The notes under the pieces are model-generated. The model was given only the letters and a program-made list of their open reading frames with translations, did not search any database and was not told the DNA's origin. The position numbers were made by a program, and so were the translations under genes. From assembly GCF_019097595.1 (NCBI RefSeq), contig NC_080718.1, positions 23,174,157-23,238,156 of the forward strand: a stretch of DNA of 64,000 bases, in the 5' to 3' direction. This document shows, in pieces, positions 36,580 to 48,420 of this stretch. The stretch comes from Hemibagrus wyckioides. Its lineage: Eukaryota > Chordata > Actinopteri > Siluriformes > Bagridae. Position 1 is the stretch's first letter. The number at the start of each line of letters is the position of its first letter.

Positions 36580-37590
36580 CGATGTTGATGACATGATATA
36601 AAATGACAACCACATGCAAGATGATGACCACAAGACATGGTGATAACATGACAGATGAGGACTACATGACAAATGATGGTGACCACATGCAAGATGATGT
36701 TGATAGTGGTGGTGATGATGATGGTGATGATATTACAGATGTTAATGTCCACATGCAAGATGATGACCACATGAGACATGGTAATAACATGACAGATGAT
36801 GAGCACCACATGACAAATGATGATGACCACATGCAAGATGATGTTGATAGTGGTGATAATGATGATGGTGGTGATGATATTACAGATGATAATGACCACA
36901 TGCAAGATGATGACCACATGACAAATGATGACCACATGCAAGATGATGATGATGATGATGACATGACAGAAGATGATAACCACAAGAGACATGGTGATCA
37001 CATGACAGATGATGAAGACCATATTAAGGATGATGACCACATGAGACAACATGATGATCACAAAAGAGATGATGAGCACATGACAGACGATGACAACATA
37101 AGACAACATGATCACAAGAGAGATGATGACCAGATGAGACATAATGGTGACCACATGGCAAATGATAACCACATGAGACAACATGATGATCACATGACAG
37201 ATGATGGCCACATGACAGATGATGTTGCCCAGACGCGTGATGATGATCACCACATGACAAATAATGATAACATGACAACATGATTAGACTAAAGTTGATG
37301 TCCACATGAGCCATGGTGATGACAAAATGACAGATGACTACATGCATGATAATGATTACCACATGACAGATGATGAACACAGGAGACACCATGGTGATCA
37401 CATGAGAGTTGATGGCCACATGACAGGTGATGACCACAGGAGACACCATGATGATCACATGAGAGTTGATGGCCACATGACAGATACTGACCACACAAGA
37501 CATGATGGCAACCACATGACAGACACAACATGATGATCACATGTGAGATAATGACCACGAGACATGATGATGACCACATGACACATTTTC
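36320..37590. repeat. 1.25-kb GAT/ATG-rich cryptic minisatellite
   Basis: Phrases such as GACCACATGCAAGATGATG and CACATGACAGATGATG recur at uneven spacing of about 38 to 86 bases, with pure GAT runs at 36335 and 36550. A cleaner 58-base unit (GGAGACACCATGATGATCAC...) repeats at 37381 and 37439. Both strands stay open for hundreds of bases (226 residues on plus, 292 on minus). This follows from the lack of stop-forming triplets in the repeat and is not evidence of a gene. Confidence 0.92.
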
Positions 37591-38242
37591 AAACTCTCAT
37601 GTAAATTCTCAGTAGCCTTACAAATTTACAGACTAACATGTATCCACATTTTGAAAAAAATGAAAAAAAAAAAAAACTAAGTTACTATGCCATGTCACCA
37701 TGTGGCTATGTACAATGTTCTTAAAAAGGCGCTAAAAATTGTATATTAAATATCAATCTTACTCAAAGATCATAGTAGTAAAGGTGGGCTTCTTAAAAAA
37801 AAAATAGTACAGCATAAACAGCATTCGAGGCTACACTTCTGCCAGGAAAGATTGAAAGACCAGCAAATAAATCTCATACTAACCTTTTTTGTCTGTGAAA
37901 TGCTGTTGTTCGTGAAATATCACACTAACTAGAATCTCAGAGTCTGAAGGTTACCCAAAAGTAAACTGCAACAATAATCTTCCTTAAACCCGATGTGACT
38001 GAAGAGTTGCCTACCCTGTCCGTCTCCTGTTGACTGATGCAAGGGCAGCGTACGTTTCATCAAATGTTCAACAACTGGGTTTTTTAATGGATAGACACCA
38101 AAAAAAAAAAAAGCTTTGTGAAAGTGGCTACTGCATATGGCCTGATTTCTAGGTCATACTTCACCAACAGGAAAATGCTAGTGTACTGTGGGCAGATTTT
38201 ATTTTTATTATTATTATTATTATTGTTGTTGTTATTATTATT
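37591..38242. other. Non-coding stretch
   Basis: It holds A runs at 37660 and 38099 and an (ATT)n tract at 38199-38242. No gene was seen. Confidence 0.55.
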
Positions 38243-38495
38243 AACAGTGGGCAGGGGTGGCTCAAATGGTTAAGGCTCTGGGTCGTTGACCGGAAGATCA
38301 GGGGTTCAAGCCCCAACACCGCCAAGTTGCCACTGTTGGGCCCTTGAGCAAGGCCCTTAACCCTCTCTGCTCCAGGGGTGCCGCATCATGGCTGACCCTG
38401 TGCTCTGACCCCAACCTCCAAGGATGGGATATGCGAAGAAAGAATTTCACTGTGCTGTAATGTATATGTGACAAATAAAGGCTGTTTCATTCATT
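38243..38495 (+). mobile_element. tRNA-derived SINE family 1, near full length
   Basis: A-box TGGCTCAAATGG, B-box GGTTCAAGCCC, then the same body as 8583 and 12921, ending GTGACAAATAAAGGCTGTTT. It sits within (ATT)n tracts on both sides. Confidence 0.92.
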
Positions 38496-39529
38496 CTTAT
38501 TATTATTATTACTTTATAGCAAAATCACACTTAAAATAAAGCAATATTAGAACTGTCTTTCTCAGGGGGCTAGCCAGACAAAGCACTTCTAAGGACTAAT
38601 AAAAATAAATAAATAAATGAATTAATAAATGAATGAATTAATGAAAAAAATTAGGAAATAGGTACAGTATGGAGCCTACAAAGAAATTAATGAAGCACTT
38701 GTTTAAGGGCACTTCCATGCCTCTTAGTCCTTCTGCAGAACTGGAAACAGAACAAAATTAAAACTTTTTGGTTCATTTGGTTTGGTTTCACAATGAATAT
38801 AATTAAACCACAAAGATGAAATAAAAACCTTTGGCTGAGGAGCAAAAGGTAAAAATAACCTTTGCCTAGTATGACTGGACATCAGAAAAAAAAAATGACC
38901 TGGGCATGGAGAACAGAAGTAAATAACTAATATGATTATATACACATCTAAATAAAAAATATATGCATTCAAAACCTTATCATATTCAGGATTTTTTTTT
39001 TTTTCCACTGGTTCAAATCAGAACATATCAAATTCCTGTTGCTTTACAACTTTTGTCCTTTGACTCAGTTTGCAGCTTAGGTAGCAGCTCACATGTACAA
39101 GAAAAAAAAAAAATGCTGCCATTAAGACAAATACACTTCCTGCAGTCGGGTCGATTCTGTGTCAATTCACTTTCACACTGCAATCAAACCGCACTAGGGC
39201 TCACTTGAAGGAGAACTAATACCACCTCTGTGAGATACTTACTTGTTTTGGTCTCATGTGTTGCCCCATGAGGTGAAACACACCGGGGTTCAAATCAAAG
39301 GGACTAAACACTTCATATGTGAAAGCAATCTGTGAGACTGGTGGTGCTACTTTGTCCACAGCTCTCTCATCTGTCTAAAAAAATGTCTAATGGAGAATCC
39401 TATAATCACTCACAGTGAGATCACAAAGGAGGTCTTTGGAGGAGAGTGTCTTCAGAGGAGAATTAAGATTAAGTCTAATTAGGATCTGGAGTGGGTAATG
39501 CATGCACAATTACACTCCCATGTCTATTC
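38496..39529. other. Non-coding stretch
   Basis: It has A/T runs and an AAAT/GAAT tract at 38600-38648. No gene was seen. Confidence 0.55.
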
Positions 39530-40112
39530 ACAAACACAGGCTCACACACTTAGAAATGCTCACAAAAAAGGGACAGCTTAAGATTAGAAAAACATCGCCT
39601 AGCCTTTTTCCAATCATCAGCTCTTCAGTTTTGATGAGCCTGTGCCTACTCTGGGACTCTTGTTCTCGACTGGCAGGAATGGAACCCGATGTGGTCTTCT
39701 GCAGGCCTCACGGTTTGACATGTTGTTGTAAATTTCCCATTGGAATGAATAAAGTATCTATCTATCTATGTTACTCACTCTGAGATGCTTTTCTGCTCAC
39801 CACAGTTGTAAAGAGTGATGAGTTAACATAGCCTTCTTGTCAGCTCAAACCAGCCTGACTATTCTCCTTTGATTTCTCCAATCAACTGCATCTCAATGAA
39901 TCTTCTCCCTACACCATTTTATATCAACCCTAGATATTTTTGTATGAAATTCCAACCACATTTTCTCCCATTGTGATGTTTGATGTGAACAATACCTAAA
40001 GCTACTGGACCACATCTGCATGCTTTTATGCTTTAAATTTCTACCAACATGTCAGAATAATTGCACAATCCTGTACATGTGTATGGGTGTTCCTAATAAA
40101 CTGGCTGGTGAG
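39530..40112 (-). pseudogene. Palindromic Tc1 element, second locus (short plus arm, long minus arm)
   Basis: A short plus-strand piece (CACAGGCTCAC, then ACAGCTTAAGATTAGAAAAA, CATCGCC) meets the minus-strand arm (CTTTTTCCAATCATCAGCTC, TTTTGATGAGCCTGTGCCTA) at about 39598-39600. The minus arm runs to the terminal repeat GTGTTCCTAATAAACTGGCT, GGTGAG. The join is at the same point in the element as at 18.27 kb. Confidence 0.78.
39728..39772 (+). mobile_element. Tiny retroelement 3' end inserted in the Tc1 fossil
   Basis: GTAAATTTCCCATTGGAATG, AATAAAGTATCTATCTATCT interrupts the Tc1 sequence between GGTTTGACATGTTGT and TGAGATGCTTTTCTGCTCAC. It is the same element end as at 8036. Confidence 0.75.
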
Positions 40113-40450
40113 AATAAGGAGAAAATGATTGTCTGAGGTATGTAGAGAGTTCAGGAGCCCCCTTAGACTTTCCTGGATCTTTTCACTTTTTCAGACTTCA
40201 AGGTACTTCAGAAATTATTACCCAGCCTGGTTCTTTCAGCAGATTAAGACTGCAGGGAGTAGAGAATCAGTTTCTGGGCTAAAAGAGAAGGATGAAGTTT
40301 TCCAATTGCATAGAACCAAAGAGGACCATCTCCCACTGTCTGTGGGGTGGAGAAAGGGGAGGGAGGTAGCATTAAAGGCAACCCATATCTCATGAAACCA
40401 CTTTGAAATTGAGGGCATTTAATTAACAGGACGTAATGCAGTTCTGGCAG

Positions 40451-40491
<41 letters not shown>

Positions 40492-41239
40492 CTCGCTCGC
40501 TCTTGCTCACTTGCTCTCTGTGCTTCCAGCTTCGTCTGCTTGTTTTGAACTCAGCAGGAGGCTGGAACATGCAATGTCACTAAAAATGTAGTCATGGAAT
40601 TGAAGCGATAGATGAGAGAGAGACTGAAGTTTTGTTGTATGTAAGAGTACATACGAGTAAACAACATTAAATAACCTGGGCAGCGTCTTGGATGCAGCAA
40701 AATGTTCACTATTTAAATCCATTAGGGAATGCAGAGTAGGTTTTCATTCAAAGACATGCTCCACCTCCATGCAAGTCAAAGAGTCTGCTTAATGTTTACA
40801 AAGATTTCACATAGAATAATGCTCGACCCAGACGGATCAGCAGTCTTCTGACAGCAACACAAACGCAGAGTAAAAAGAAACGATGACGAAGGAAATCATG
40901 AGAATGGAGAAGAAGGAGTGCAGCCTTTTGATGTATGATTTGAAGGCTTTACCTGTTCTTTTGCCCATAAGTGCTTTAAATTAATCTCAAATCCAGGGTC
41001 CTATAGCAGAACGAAAGTATATTCTTTAATAGATAAATGTAAGTAAACATGGATACAAAAGAATAGAGGGTATACAAGGTATACAAAAAAAATGAAAAAT
41101 AAATAAATACTTTTATATTATGTGCAAAAAAAATAAAAACACCTTTAAAATAATATAGAAAACAACAAACCTTGAGTGAAAAACAAATCTGTAAAAAAAA
41201 AATAATAATAATAATAATAATAATGATAGTAAAAAACCT
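40113..41239. other. Non-coding stretch
   Basis: (CT)n at 40450-40490, with A-rich tracts toward 41200. The open frames at 40129-40570 oppose each other and are not recognised. Confidence 0.5.
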
Positions 41240-42310
41240 TATAGTAACCTGGTTGCATAAGTCTGCATACCTCTTAATTAATATTTTGTTAAAAGCACCT
41301 TTTTCTTGTAATATTGTATTACAGAACTCAGTCTTTTCAGGATAAGAGTCTAAAAAAATGCCCAACATCAATCAACTTGTGAAAGGATCTCCTGTACTCA
41401 GCCTTCTTCATGTCATTTCACAGGTTTTCAGTGCGATTTAAATCAGGTCTCTGCCTGGACCATTTTAAACCGTTGATCTTCTTCAGCAGCTGTTCCTTTG
41501 TTGACTTGGAATATGAAAAGATGAACTCCTCAGATGTCTAACAAAGACCCTAGATGTTTCATGCCATGATAGACTGATATTTGGAGCTATCCGTGATTCC
41601 TTTTAACTACCCTACAGCCCCAGTTCCAGTCCCAGTTCCAGCTGAAGAGAAGTAGCCCTGTATTGTCAAGCCACCACCACCATGCTTCATCGTGTGTATG
41701 GTGTTCTTTATGAGAAGCTGTCCACAAAACGGTCACTAAAAATTACCCTTTAGAATTATACCTTGCTCCAATGAGTCTGTAACACATTTCGCCTCATGGT
41801 TTGACAAAATTTAGATTTTTCTCTTTTTTTTTTAATAAGAAAGAGCTTCTTATCTAGTCACCCTACCCCATAGCAGCCATGTGAAGAATAGAAGAGATTG
41901 TTGTCACATGCGGGGAGTGAAGAGTACTTGCCAGCTATTCCTGCAGCTCCTTTAATGTTGCAGTCGGTCTCTTGGCAGCCTCTGTGATACGTTTTCATCT
42001 TGTCCTTTCATCAGCTCTGGAGGGACTGTGTTCTTGGTAATGCCACTGTGGTGCAGCATTTTCACCACTTGTTGATGATGGCCTTCGCAGTGTTCCGTGG
42101 TCCATGTCATGTTTTGGAAATTCTTTTGTAACCCTCTCAGGATCAATACCTTTCAATAATGAGATCCTGTAGATGCTTTGTGAGAGTTTTGTGGACTATG
42201 GCTTCAGAAGTTGGATATAATCCAAAAGATGATACAACTGATTTTTACTGATATTTCATTAGAACAACTTCACTGAAGACAGATGTGTGAAAATGACATT
42301 TAAACATGGG
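41240..42310 (-). pseudogene. Tc1/mariner transposase pseudogene, near full length
   Basis: The element is read on the minus strand. The lower end has the terminal-repeat-like TTATGCAACCAGGTTACTAT (reverse complement of 41235-41260). The transposase C-terminal region translates as WSRQRPDLNRTENL followed by a stop, then NDMKKAEYRR (near 41395-41470). This matches the Tc1 signature around the second catalytic Asp region (W..QSPDLNPIENLW). Upstream, near 41620-41690, KHGGGGLTIQGYFSSAGTGT matches the KHGGG..M.WGCFSS.GTG block. Several stops and frameshifts are present, and the other terminal repeat near 42300 is degraded. Inactive. This family differs from the one at 15.7, 17.8 and 39.5 kb. Confidence 0.88.
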
Positions 42311-42875
42311 TTCCTTCTGAGCACACACAGGCCAGATTTGTTTTCTTTTCTTGGTTGCTATATTACAGTAAGACTGGATTTATCTTGGTTACATTTTCAC
42401 ATCACAAAACGTCCATCCATTCATCCATCCATCCATCCATCATGATGATGATTTTGATGATGATAAAATATATTCTTCTAAAAGAACATCAGCTATATAG
42501 CTACCCAAGTCTCACTACACATCTTTTTATGCCTTTTATGTATGACTACAGTTTTATGGCTATCTATCTTCACACTGATTCATTCCTAAATCATATCTTA
42601 ATGAGAGAAAAATGAACTGATGCCTAAAGCTAACAGCTTACTGAAAGGTCAAGCTGTCAGAGGAGAGGAGACTGGGAATGAATTAGCCACCGAGATGTGA
42701 TTCATACATCACTGAATTCATTCATACTCAATATTTTTCCTGCCACGTTACATGTCACGTCTTTGTGTAACCCATGGCTTAGACTTTTTTCTCACTACCA
42801 AAACTCTACAGTATTTAATGATTCCCTATATGATATAGACTTAAGGAATATGACTTTACACTTAGTCATATAGTT

Positions 42876-42923
<48 letters not shown>

Positions 42924-43017
42924 TTAATGATGCTTGCTTTACAGGGTTCAGGTATATTGTATATTTCTATATATATATTTCTCTAAACAAAATAAATAGC
43001 CTACTCATACTATTTTG
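42311..43017. other. Non-coding stretch
   Basis: (CATC)n at 42413-42440 and (AT)n at 42876-42920. No gene was seen. Confidence 0.55.
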
Positions 43018-43345
43018 GGGGAAGCATGGTGGCTTAGATGGTTAATACGTTTGCACCTCTAGGGTTAGGGGTTCGAATCCTGCCTCTGTCTCTGTGTGAG
43101 TGGAGTTTAATATTAGATATATACAATCCAAGCCATACAAGTCCCTATGAATTAGCTGTTGCTATAGAACTTAACATAAATTGGGGACTTGATTCCTACC
43201 TCTGCTCAACATGTGTGAAGTACTCCAGGTTCAAAAGACATGCATTATTGGCTGATTAGCATCTCTAAATTTTCTATAGTGTGTCTGATTGTGCCCTGTT
43301 ATGAGTTGGCACCAAATCCAAGGTGTCCCTATGTCTAGTATTAGG
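43018..43345 (+). mobile_element. AFC-like SINE, degenerate
   Basis: Head GGTGGCTTAGATGG, B-box GGTTCGAATCCTG, then CTCCAGGTTCAAAAGACATG, GGCTGATTAGCATCTCTAAA, GTGCCCTGTTATGAGTTGGC and CAAGGTGTCCC. Confidence 0.8.
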
Positions 43346-43445
43346 TAAAACCATAAAATAGAGGGTTTCACTATAACAGATTATGCCAAGCAGAACCCAT
43401 CTTAGACACCTGAGAACACTTAACTATCTAAAATACCACATAAAA

Positions 43446-43590
43446 GTGATTATGCCCTGTGATGGATTGGCATCCTTTTTAAGGTGTCTCCACATCTTGT
43501 GCTCTGAGTTCACTGGGATAGACTCCAGGTTCCCTGTGACCATCAGTAGAATAAGAGGTATAGAAAATGAATAGATGGATGAATAAATCA
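43446..43590 (+). mobile_element. AFC-like SINE 3' part
   Basis: GCCCTGTGATGGATTGGCAT, CACTGGGATAGACTCCAGGT, TTCCCTGTGACC and GGTATAGAAAATGAATAGAT. It could be the continuation of the copy at 43018, interrupted by about 100 bases. Confidence 0.75.
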
Positions 43591-43624
43591 GATGCATATA
43601 CATATCAGATGGATGTAAATGGAA

Positions 43625-43722
43625 CTGCTGACTTACATTTACATATAAGACACCATTATCCAGAGTGACTTACATTTTATCTCATAGTCCAAAACCTTAA
43701 CCACTAAGCTACCACATCCCCA
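43625..43722 (-). mobile_element. tRNA-derived SINE family 2, internally deleted, minus strand
   Basis: On the minus strand: GGGGATGTGGTAGCTTAGTG, GTTAAGGTTTTGGACTATG, then directly the tail GTAAGTCACTCTGGATAATG, GTGTCT. Confidence 0.7.
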
Positions 43723-43847
43723 ATAGGTTCATAGGATTTCATAGGTTATGCATTTCTGACCATAAAATTTTGGCTTAACAATGAATCTTTCAGCTTTGTA
43801 GAAAATCAACCCTAGTTAGATTTCTCTTGCATCTAGTTTATTTAATA

Positions 43848-44036
43848 CAGGGGTTTCCTCAAGGTACCCTGGTTTCCTCCTCCAGTCCAAAGACAGGCAC
43901 GGTAGGCTGACTGGCATCTTAACTGTGTGTAGTGTGTGAAACACACATTTTTTGCCCTAGGTCCCCTGGGATAGGCTCCAGGTTAGGATAAGCTGTAGGA
44001 TAAGCTGCACAGAAAATGGGTGGATGGACAGAGCAT
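43848..44036 (+). mobile_element. AFC-like SINE, 5' truncated
   Basis: CCCTGGTTTCCTCCTCCAGT, CCAAAGACAGGCACGGTAGG, CCCTGGGATAGGCTCCAGGT and GCTGCACAGAAAATGGGTGG. Confidence 0.8.
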
Positions 44037-44499
44037 TATGTCTTTTTCTTCCAGTTCTCAATTTTGGATCTTTCCCATTTAGAACATTAATACCTTCATA
44101 ACCGTCCATTTACTCAAAATGACAAGTTTCCAGAGACAAGTTTTTTTTCTTCTTCAACTTATGAGATAACAAATTAAGAGGTGGGTGGCAACAACAGTGT
44201 TTTAGTATGGGCCAGTGTAGGCTGCCAGAATAGTTTTAATATGCCTTGGCATTGGTTCCACAAAACACCATTCTTCCAAAGTTATTCATATATTTAAATC
44301 ATTTACACTTATCAAACTAGCCATCCATGGGGCAATACTGAGACAATACTGAAGGCAGTAAAGCTAACATATATAGCTTAACACATGTAAAATTAGGTGT
44401 TGTCTGTACAGCTATGGAGGTTTGACACCATAGTTCTTAATAATTTGACCAAGAGGTAAATATGTCTAGATAAATAAAGACAAGAATCAAAAATAGTCT

Positions 44500-45060
44500 C
44501 ATGTGAAGCATCATAATGAATGTCATGGTTCTTTCTACCTTTTGATACAAGTTAAAACAAGCCTGTGGATTAATATTGCATGGTCTACAGTGTCAAAGGT
44601 CACAGAAAAATCAAGTAATATGAGTATAACAAGTATATGCAACGCCATTGTGTCTGAGATCATTAACTCTCAGCACAGACCTCTGAAAAATCAAATAATA
44701 TGAGAACTGATACACACTGAGTTTGAGTTTATTAGCCATTCTAAGCACTGTGTTAAGACCTGATCTGAATAGAAAAAAAAAAAAAGTTTTTTCTGACTGT
44801 GGTGAAAGACATCTAGCTCTTTAAGCACCACTCTTTTCTGTCATTTTGATAAAAAAGCGCAAGTTAGATATTAGTCTAAAATGAATGGACGTCATGGAGG
44901 GGGTCCAGATTATTTTTCTTCATTAATGGTCTAACAGTAGCAATCTTAAGCGTGGCTGGCTGGAAAACTGCCAGTTTCTAGCAAGCCCAGAGCTGCAAAG
45001 GCTATTAAAACACATTTTTTGTAATGTAACACAATTACACAGCATTTTATCAAGTGAAAA
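44500..45060 (-). pseudogene. LINE reverse-transcriptase relic A
   Basis: Read on the minus strand. KIATVRPLMKKNNLDP (44900-44951) matches the start of the RT domain in fish non-LTR elements (K.AVVKPLLKK..LDP). RVNDLRHN follows near 44640-44670. RT motif A, LILLDFSVTFDTVDHAILIH (44561-44624), includes the first catalytic Asp. Several stops and frame changes separate these blocks, and nothing clear of motif C is left below 44500. The family is probably L2/Rex-like (inference). Confidence 0.85.
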
Positions 45061-46127
45061 TGTTGTAGATTTTGAAAGAGAGGTCACCAAAGACAGTTTG
45101 GTTTCTTTTTATCTTAATAATATACTGAAAATGCCTTAACATTTAAATAAATTGGGGAATCATGTCAGTGTATCTCTTTGTAGGTGTATTGAGGTTGGAA
45201 TTTGACTACAGGCTTATTACTGTCTGCTAATGGGATTGATTGTATCAAAAAATATACTTTGAATCATAACCTTTTGTAGCCAAAGACATTTGAGGCATTT
45301 AGAGCTAAAAGTCAAAGTGCTAAAAGAACACCTCTCATATTGTCCCAGTTTTCTACAAAGCCCAGGTTCTGGGAGGCTTTAGTTAATTTGAAATTTGTTG
45401 TTTTTGGGGGCAATGCCTGAAGCTCAGGGAAAGCTGTAGACAGTCTGCAGAGCTCAATGCACTGAACCTGTTCACTGGTGCAATGTTGTGAATAGGTACA
45501 ACACGGTCATTTATTGCACTGGTGTGGTCACTCCCAGTTCAGTGCAGGAGTGAAGTAGACTGTCTCAAGTATACACAGTTCTTGCTGAGTGAAGGCTGTG
45601 CTCCGCAGAGTAGAAATCAGTACATTAGCAGTGGTCCCACTGAGCCTTGCTGACTGTCTGCCAATATTAGCTACGGGTTAGAGGAGTACAATTTGAGGCG
45701 AACAGGATGCCTGCCTGGTCACTATGAGTAGACTCTTTGTTGCATTGACCTGAGACTGCTGTACCAGACGTCCTTTACTTTATTCTTCACACTCCTAAGC
45801 TCTGCTTTGAGCGAGGCACACTACTGCAGTCCAGATTTAAAAAAAAAAGGAACAAGTATAAACCTGGTTAAGTTAAATATTAAATAAATCAAATAAAGCA
45901 ATAAATCAATTACTATATGATTGATTATATTAGTGATCATTAAATATAAATATTTATAAAAAATAAATAAAAAATATATAATTTAACAATTACTACTACT
46001 ACTTATTTATTATCATTATTATTAACATCAGTATATCTACATCCACAACTAATAATAATAATAATAATAATAATAACAACAGCAATTAATTTAGTAAATA
46101 GATGAATAAATGGATGGATGGATGGAT
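45061..46127. other. Non-coding stretch next to the LINE relic
   Basis: It may hold the decayed 5' part of the LINE, but no endonuclease motif was found. A-rich tracts lie at 45840-46080, ending in (AAT)n and (GGAT)n. Confidence 0.4.
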
Positions 46128-46308
46128 GGATATGTTGGCCCAGGTTTTAACTCTCAGTGCCGGTCCCAAGTCCAGGTTAAATGGGAGGGATGTGTCAGGT
46201 AGGGCGTCCGGCATAAAACCTATGCCAAATCAAATATATGCAGACTAAATGATCCGCTGTTGCAACCCTGAACAGGGAGCAGCCAAAAGAACAATAACAA
46301 CATTAGTA
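46128..46308 (+). mobile_element. Non-LTR retrotransposon 3' tail (RTE-like)
   Basis: GGTAGGGCGTCCGGCATAAA, ACCTATGCCAAATCAAATAT and GGGAGCAGCCAAAAGAACAA. This ending is common in fish genomes. Assignment to RTE/Rex3-type elements is from memory. Confidence 0.6.
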
Positions 46309-47618
46309 GAAGTATTGTTGTTGGTGTTGTAGTAGAATCAGCAGCAATAAATTAAACTAAAAATTACATAAAGAAATATATATAAATTCAGATTGCACTG
46401 GTTTACAGTTGGATTCAAGGTAACTGGCTACGACACATAAAAAGAATCAGCTCCTGATCATCACAGACCACCACTTTTAGCCCCAAAGCAGATCTCAGAA
46501 CATAACAGACCACGCTGCATACCCAATCCAGATACACAATGACCCAAAAGCTCTGAAGGCTATGTCAAAATAACAAAAGTCTATCTGTCATGCTCTAATT
46601 AATGCAATTAACAAAACATACACTTCCCAAAGTCAATGGATTCTGTCTCTGGTGTGAAGCCTTTTCTTGTTGATCTCCATAAAGTTATATAGATAAAAAA
46701 GCATTCAGTTCTTTAAGGATTTGCATCAGCAGCTTCATCTTTCTTTAATAAATCTTTTCTTCAGTGCTACATGCCCGTGAGCCCTGTCTACTTTAAAAAG
46801 CCTCAACATAAATTTCAATTAACAAGGGGAAAGTGTTCCTTTTAACATTTGAATAGGTTTGAACAAGACAGAGTTGCTCTCTGAAATCCCCACAAATATT
46901 ACATTTCAGTAAAGATAGATCATTTATTAAGCTGACTTATTAACATGCATGAGCTGGAAGCACTGTGCTGCAATTAGTTAACAGTGTATATTGTACATAA
47001 CAGCTATAATTATGTTGTGCACTTTAACACTGATTTACAACTACTTACACAGAGTAATTACTCCTGATGGATGTCAAACCACATTTCTGATCAAACTAAA
47101 ACTGATGCTGCCGGCAGAACCACAACAACAATTTCAAACCTTATTGATAGACAACCTCAGCAACATGCCAAATTTACAGCTGCAAGAGCTTCCAATCAGT
47201 TTATCCAGATTAGTGCTTTCTCTATGGAATCTTGTCATGTTTGACATCCTGTCAGAAAAAGTTTTCTTGATTACCCCTTGCTGTAGAAAATCCAGACTTC
47301 ACCATACTGCACTGAATAATACACAGCAACTGACAATCTTCAATAATACACACTAGGGATTTAAAGGAATATGAATACATAATTCAAAAATAATAATTAA
47401 TATTAATAATAATTATTATAATAATTTAGTTGTTATAGGCTGCATATTTGCAAAATTATCAATACCTGATTTGTTTTGTTAATAATGAATTAATTTTACA
47501 ATGAACTAATTTAAGTTTCAATTTATTTGCAGAATTTTGTCAAAACACCACATCTCAATTCATATAATACTTTCTATCGAATTAATTTATATTAACAAAT
47601 TTAACTAACTATTAATTA

Positions 47619-47657
<39 letters not shown>

Positions 47658-48164
47658 GTGATTTATAATTCCTAATTATATGTATAATAATTATATATTT
47701 AAAAATAATTAGTTTTTATTTTTATATAATATTAACATTAATAATTAAATAAATAATTTTATTAATTTGTGGAAGCATGCTTCTTTAAAGACTAAATAAA
47801 TAATATATAAATAAATAATAAAATATAAAAAATCATTAAAAATGTATTTTTGGCTTTTCTATGAATTAAATTATATTAAATTAACTGTAAATTAAGGTGT
47901 AAGAATTAATTTTGATTTACATGTAATATGTGTCTAAAGTGTAACATGGTGCCTTGTTAATAGATACTATTAAAATATTAAAATAAATCTATAAATAATT
48001 GATGCATTTATTAAATATATTAAATCATTATAAAAGTAATTATATTTTACATTTCAATACATTTTAAATTCAATATACACTAAACTTATTGGGCGCCTCA
48101 ACAGAAACACTTGGACAAGTAGATTTAGATTTTCACAATTAACAGTTTCTCAAGTTCAAGGTGG
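46309..48164. other. AT-rich non-coding stretch
   Basis: It holds an (AAT)n array at 47620-47655. The 121-residue open frame at 46991-47356 has no similarity I recognise and no splice context. The piece at 46590-46760 could be conserved non-coding DNA. Confidence 0.5.
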
Positions 48165-48290
48165 GAAATGGTTGAGGGTCAGGGTTACTGATCAGAATGC
48201 TGTGGGTAGCAAGCCCCAACACAGCTAAACTTCCACTTTTGGGCCCTTGATCAAGGTCCCTAACCCTGTCTCTAGATGGTCTCTAGCTCA
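48165..48290 (+). mobile_element. tRNA-derived SINE fragment
   Basis: GTAGCAAGCCCCAACACAGC, CTTCCACTTTTGGGCCCTTG, ATCAAGGTCCCTAACCCTGT. The head and tail are degraded. Confidence 0.7.
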
Positions 48291-48420
48291 CAGGAAGGCT
48301 ACAGTAATTCAGATTACTCTTTACAACCACTATGAGAAGCAAAGCATCTCAGAAAGCACAACAACCTGAATATTCCAAGAGATGTGCAAAAACCTCATTA
48401 GGCTATTGTGGTAGAAATTC
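48291..48420 (+). pseudogene. Tc1 fragment
   Basis: GGCTACAGTAATTCAGATTA, CTCTTTACAACCACTATGAG and AAGCAAAGCATCTCAGAAAG match the inner transposase part of the family seen at 15.7, 17.8 and 39.5 kb. It follows the SINE directly. Confidence 0.75.

Noticed and set aside
36375..37283. Open frames of 292 (minus) and 226 (plus) residues
   Set aside because: They lie wholly within a GAT/ATG repeat whose composition avoids stops on both strands.
46991..47356. 121-residue open frame as a gene
   Set aside because: No known motif, AT-rich codon mix like the surrounding DNA, and no splice sites or promoter seen.
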